Assembly (NCBI GenBank): GCA_022729835.1
Contig: DZBC01000153.1
Coordinates: forward strand, 1 to 5,302
Reading direction: 5' to 3'
Length of the DNA stretch: 5,302 nucleotides
Source of the DNA: Sulfuricurvum sp.
GTDB lineage: Bacteria > Campylobacterota > Campylobacteria > Campylobacterales > Sulfurimonadaceae
Below the pieces are notes generated by a model. The model was not told the origin of the DNA, did not search any database, and saw only the letters and a program-made list of their open reading frames with translations. Position numbers and translations under genes: made by a program. Shown here piece by piece: positions 5,034 to 5,302 of the stretch (the first letter of the stretch is position 1; every line of letters begins with the position of its first letter).

Positions 5034-5302
5034 TTATTGTCTCTTCTCAAGCTTATATCCAAGCCCTTTAGCATTTATAATAAGCTCCTCTTTTAATAGC
5101 TTTCTAAGACGGTTTATTTCTGTTCTTATTGTCGCGTCGTCGATGTCGTCGCGCTCCCAAACCCTACTTCTAAAAGAGTCAAAATTAAAAACAAAATTCA
5201 TATTTGACGCTAGCAGGTCAATTATATGCAGGTGTTTACGACTTAGGGCTTGCTCTTTGTTTTCATAGTATAGTATTTTGTGTTTTTTGTCATATCGATA
5301 CT
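5034..5302 (-). CDS. OmpR/PhoB-family response regulator, C-terminal DNA-binding part (start beyond window)
   Basis: Only the last 88 residues and the TAA stop are in the window; the phospho-acceptor receiver domain would lie to the right. What is seen is a winged-helix domain of the OmpR/PhoB class: an N-terminal strand region (KHKILYYENKEQALSRKHLH, residues 6-25 of the fragment), a first helix HLHIIDLLASN, SFRSRVWERDDIDD (42-55), the recognition helix DATIRTEINRLRKLLK (55-70) and the wing hairpin LIINAKGLGYKLEKR (73-87) with the characteristic GLGYKL. Such proteins are activated by a partner histidine kinase and bind direct repeats near promoters. The gene ends 113 bases before the chemoreceptor, which has its own promoter, so the two are probably separate units. 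I see no convincing terminator after it. The kinase and the signal are unknown from this window. Confidence 0.88.
   Translation of the reverse strand, partial: YRYDKKHKILYYENKEQALSRKHLHIIDLLASNMNFVFNFDSFRSRVWERDDIDDATIRTEINRLRKLLKEELIINAKGLGYKLEKRQ

Noticed and set aside
4981..5268. Plus-strand open frame of 95 codons over the right edge
   Set aside because: The minus strand here encodes an OmpR-type winged helix with its recognition helix and GLGYKL wing, so the plus-strand frame is a shadow.

Overview
The window looks like chromosomal DNA of a member of the Campylobacterota (the former Epsilonproteobacteria). Three things point there: an OprD-like porin of the type common in that group, a methyl-accepting chemotaxis protein whose single Cache domain has the form I associate with these bacteria, and an AT-leaning sequence with extended -10 promoters. 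I cannot name the genus. All five recognisable genes are on the minus strand, so the biological order runs from high to low coordinates.

From right to left: (1) 5302-5034, the C-terminal part of an OmpR/PhoB-type response regulator, cut by the window edge. (2) 5033-4921, a 113-base gap with a good promoter for the next gene and a perfect palindrome over its -10 region. (3) 4920-3229, a complete 563-residue chemoreceptor with a periplasmic sCache_2-like sensor. (4) 3228-2613, 616 bases without a convincing gene, holding a GC-richer foldable segment just after the chemoreceptor and, near the porin, an AT-rich control region with direct repeats, a promoter and palindromes. (5) 2612-1260, an outer-membrane porin. 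(6) 1250-933, yjcH (DUF485 inner-membrane protein). (7) 936-1, the first 312 codons of actP, the cation/acetate symporter, running off the left edge.

Porin, yjcH and actP form one tight transcription unit: nine bases separate porin and yjcH, and yjcH and actP share an ATGA stop/start. This would give a route for acetate or related small carboxylates across the outer membrane (porin) and then the inner membrane (ActP, with YjcH as its usual companion). The chemoreceptor belongs to a sensor class that in studied relatives detects short carboxylates, so the locus may join sensing and uptake of the same nutrients. Supporting this, the chemoreceptor and porin promoters share an element, GCTACNNTTTTGCTATA on the minus strand, identical at 15 of 17 positions, which suggests common control.

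I see no mobile element, CRISPR array, tRNA or rRNA. The gene content is ordinary. The parts worth a second look are the shared promoter element, the repeats upstream of the porin, the palindrome on the chemoreceptor promoter, and the structured segment after the chemoreceptor.
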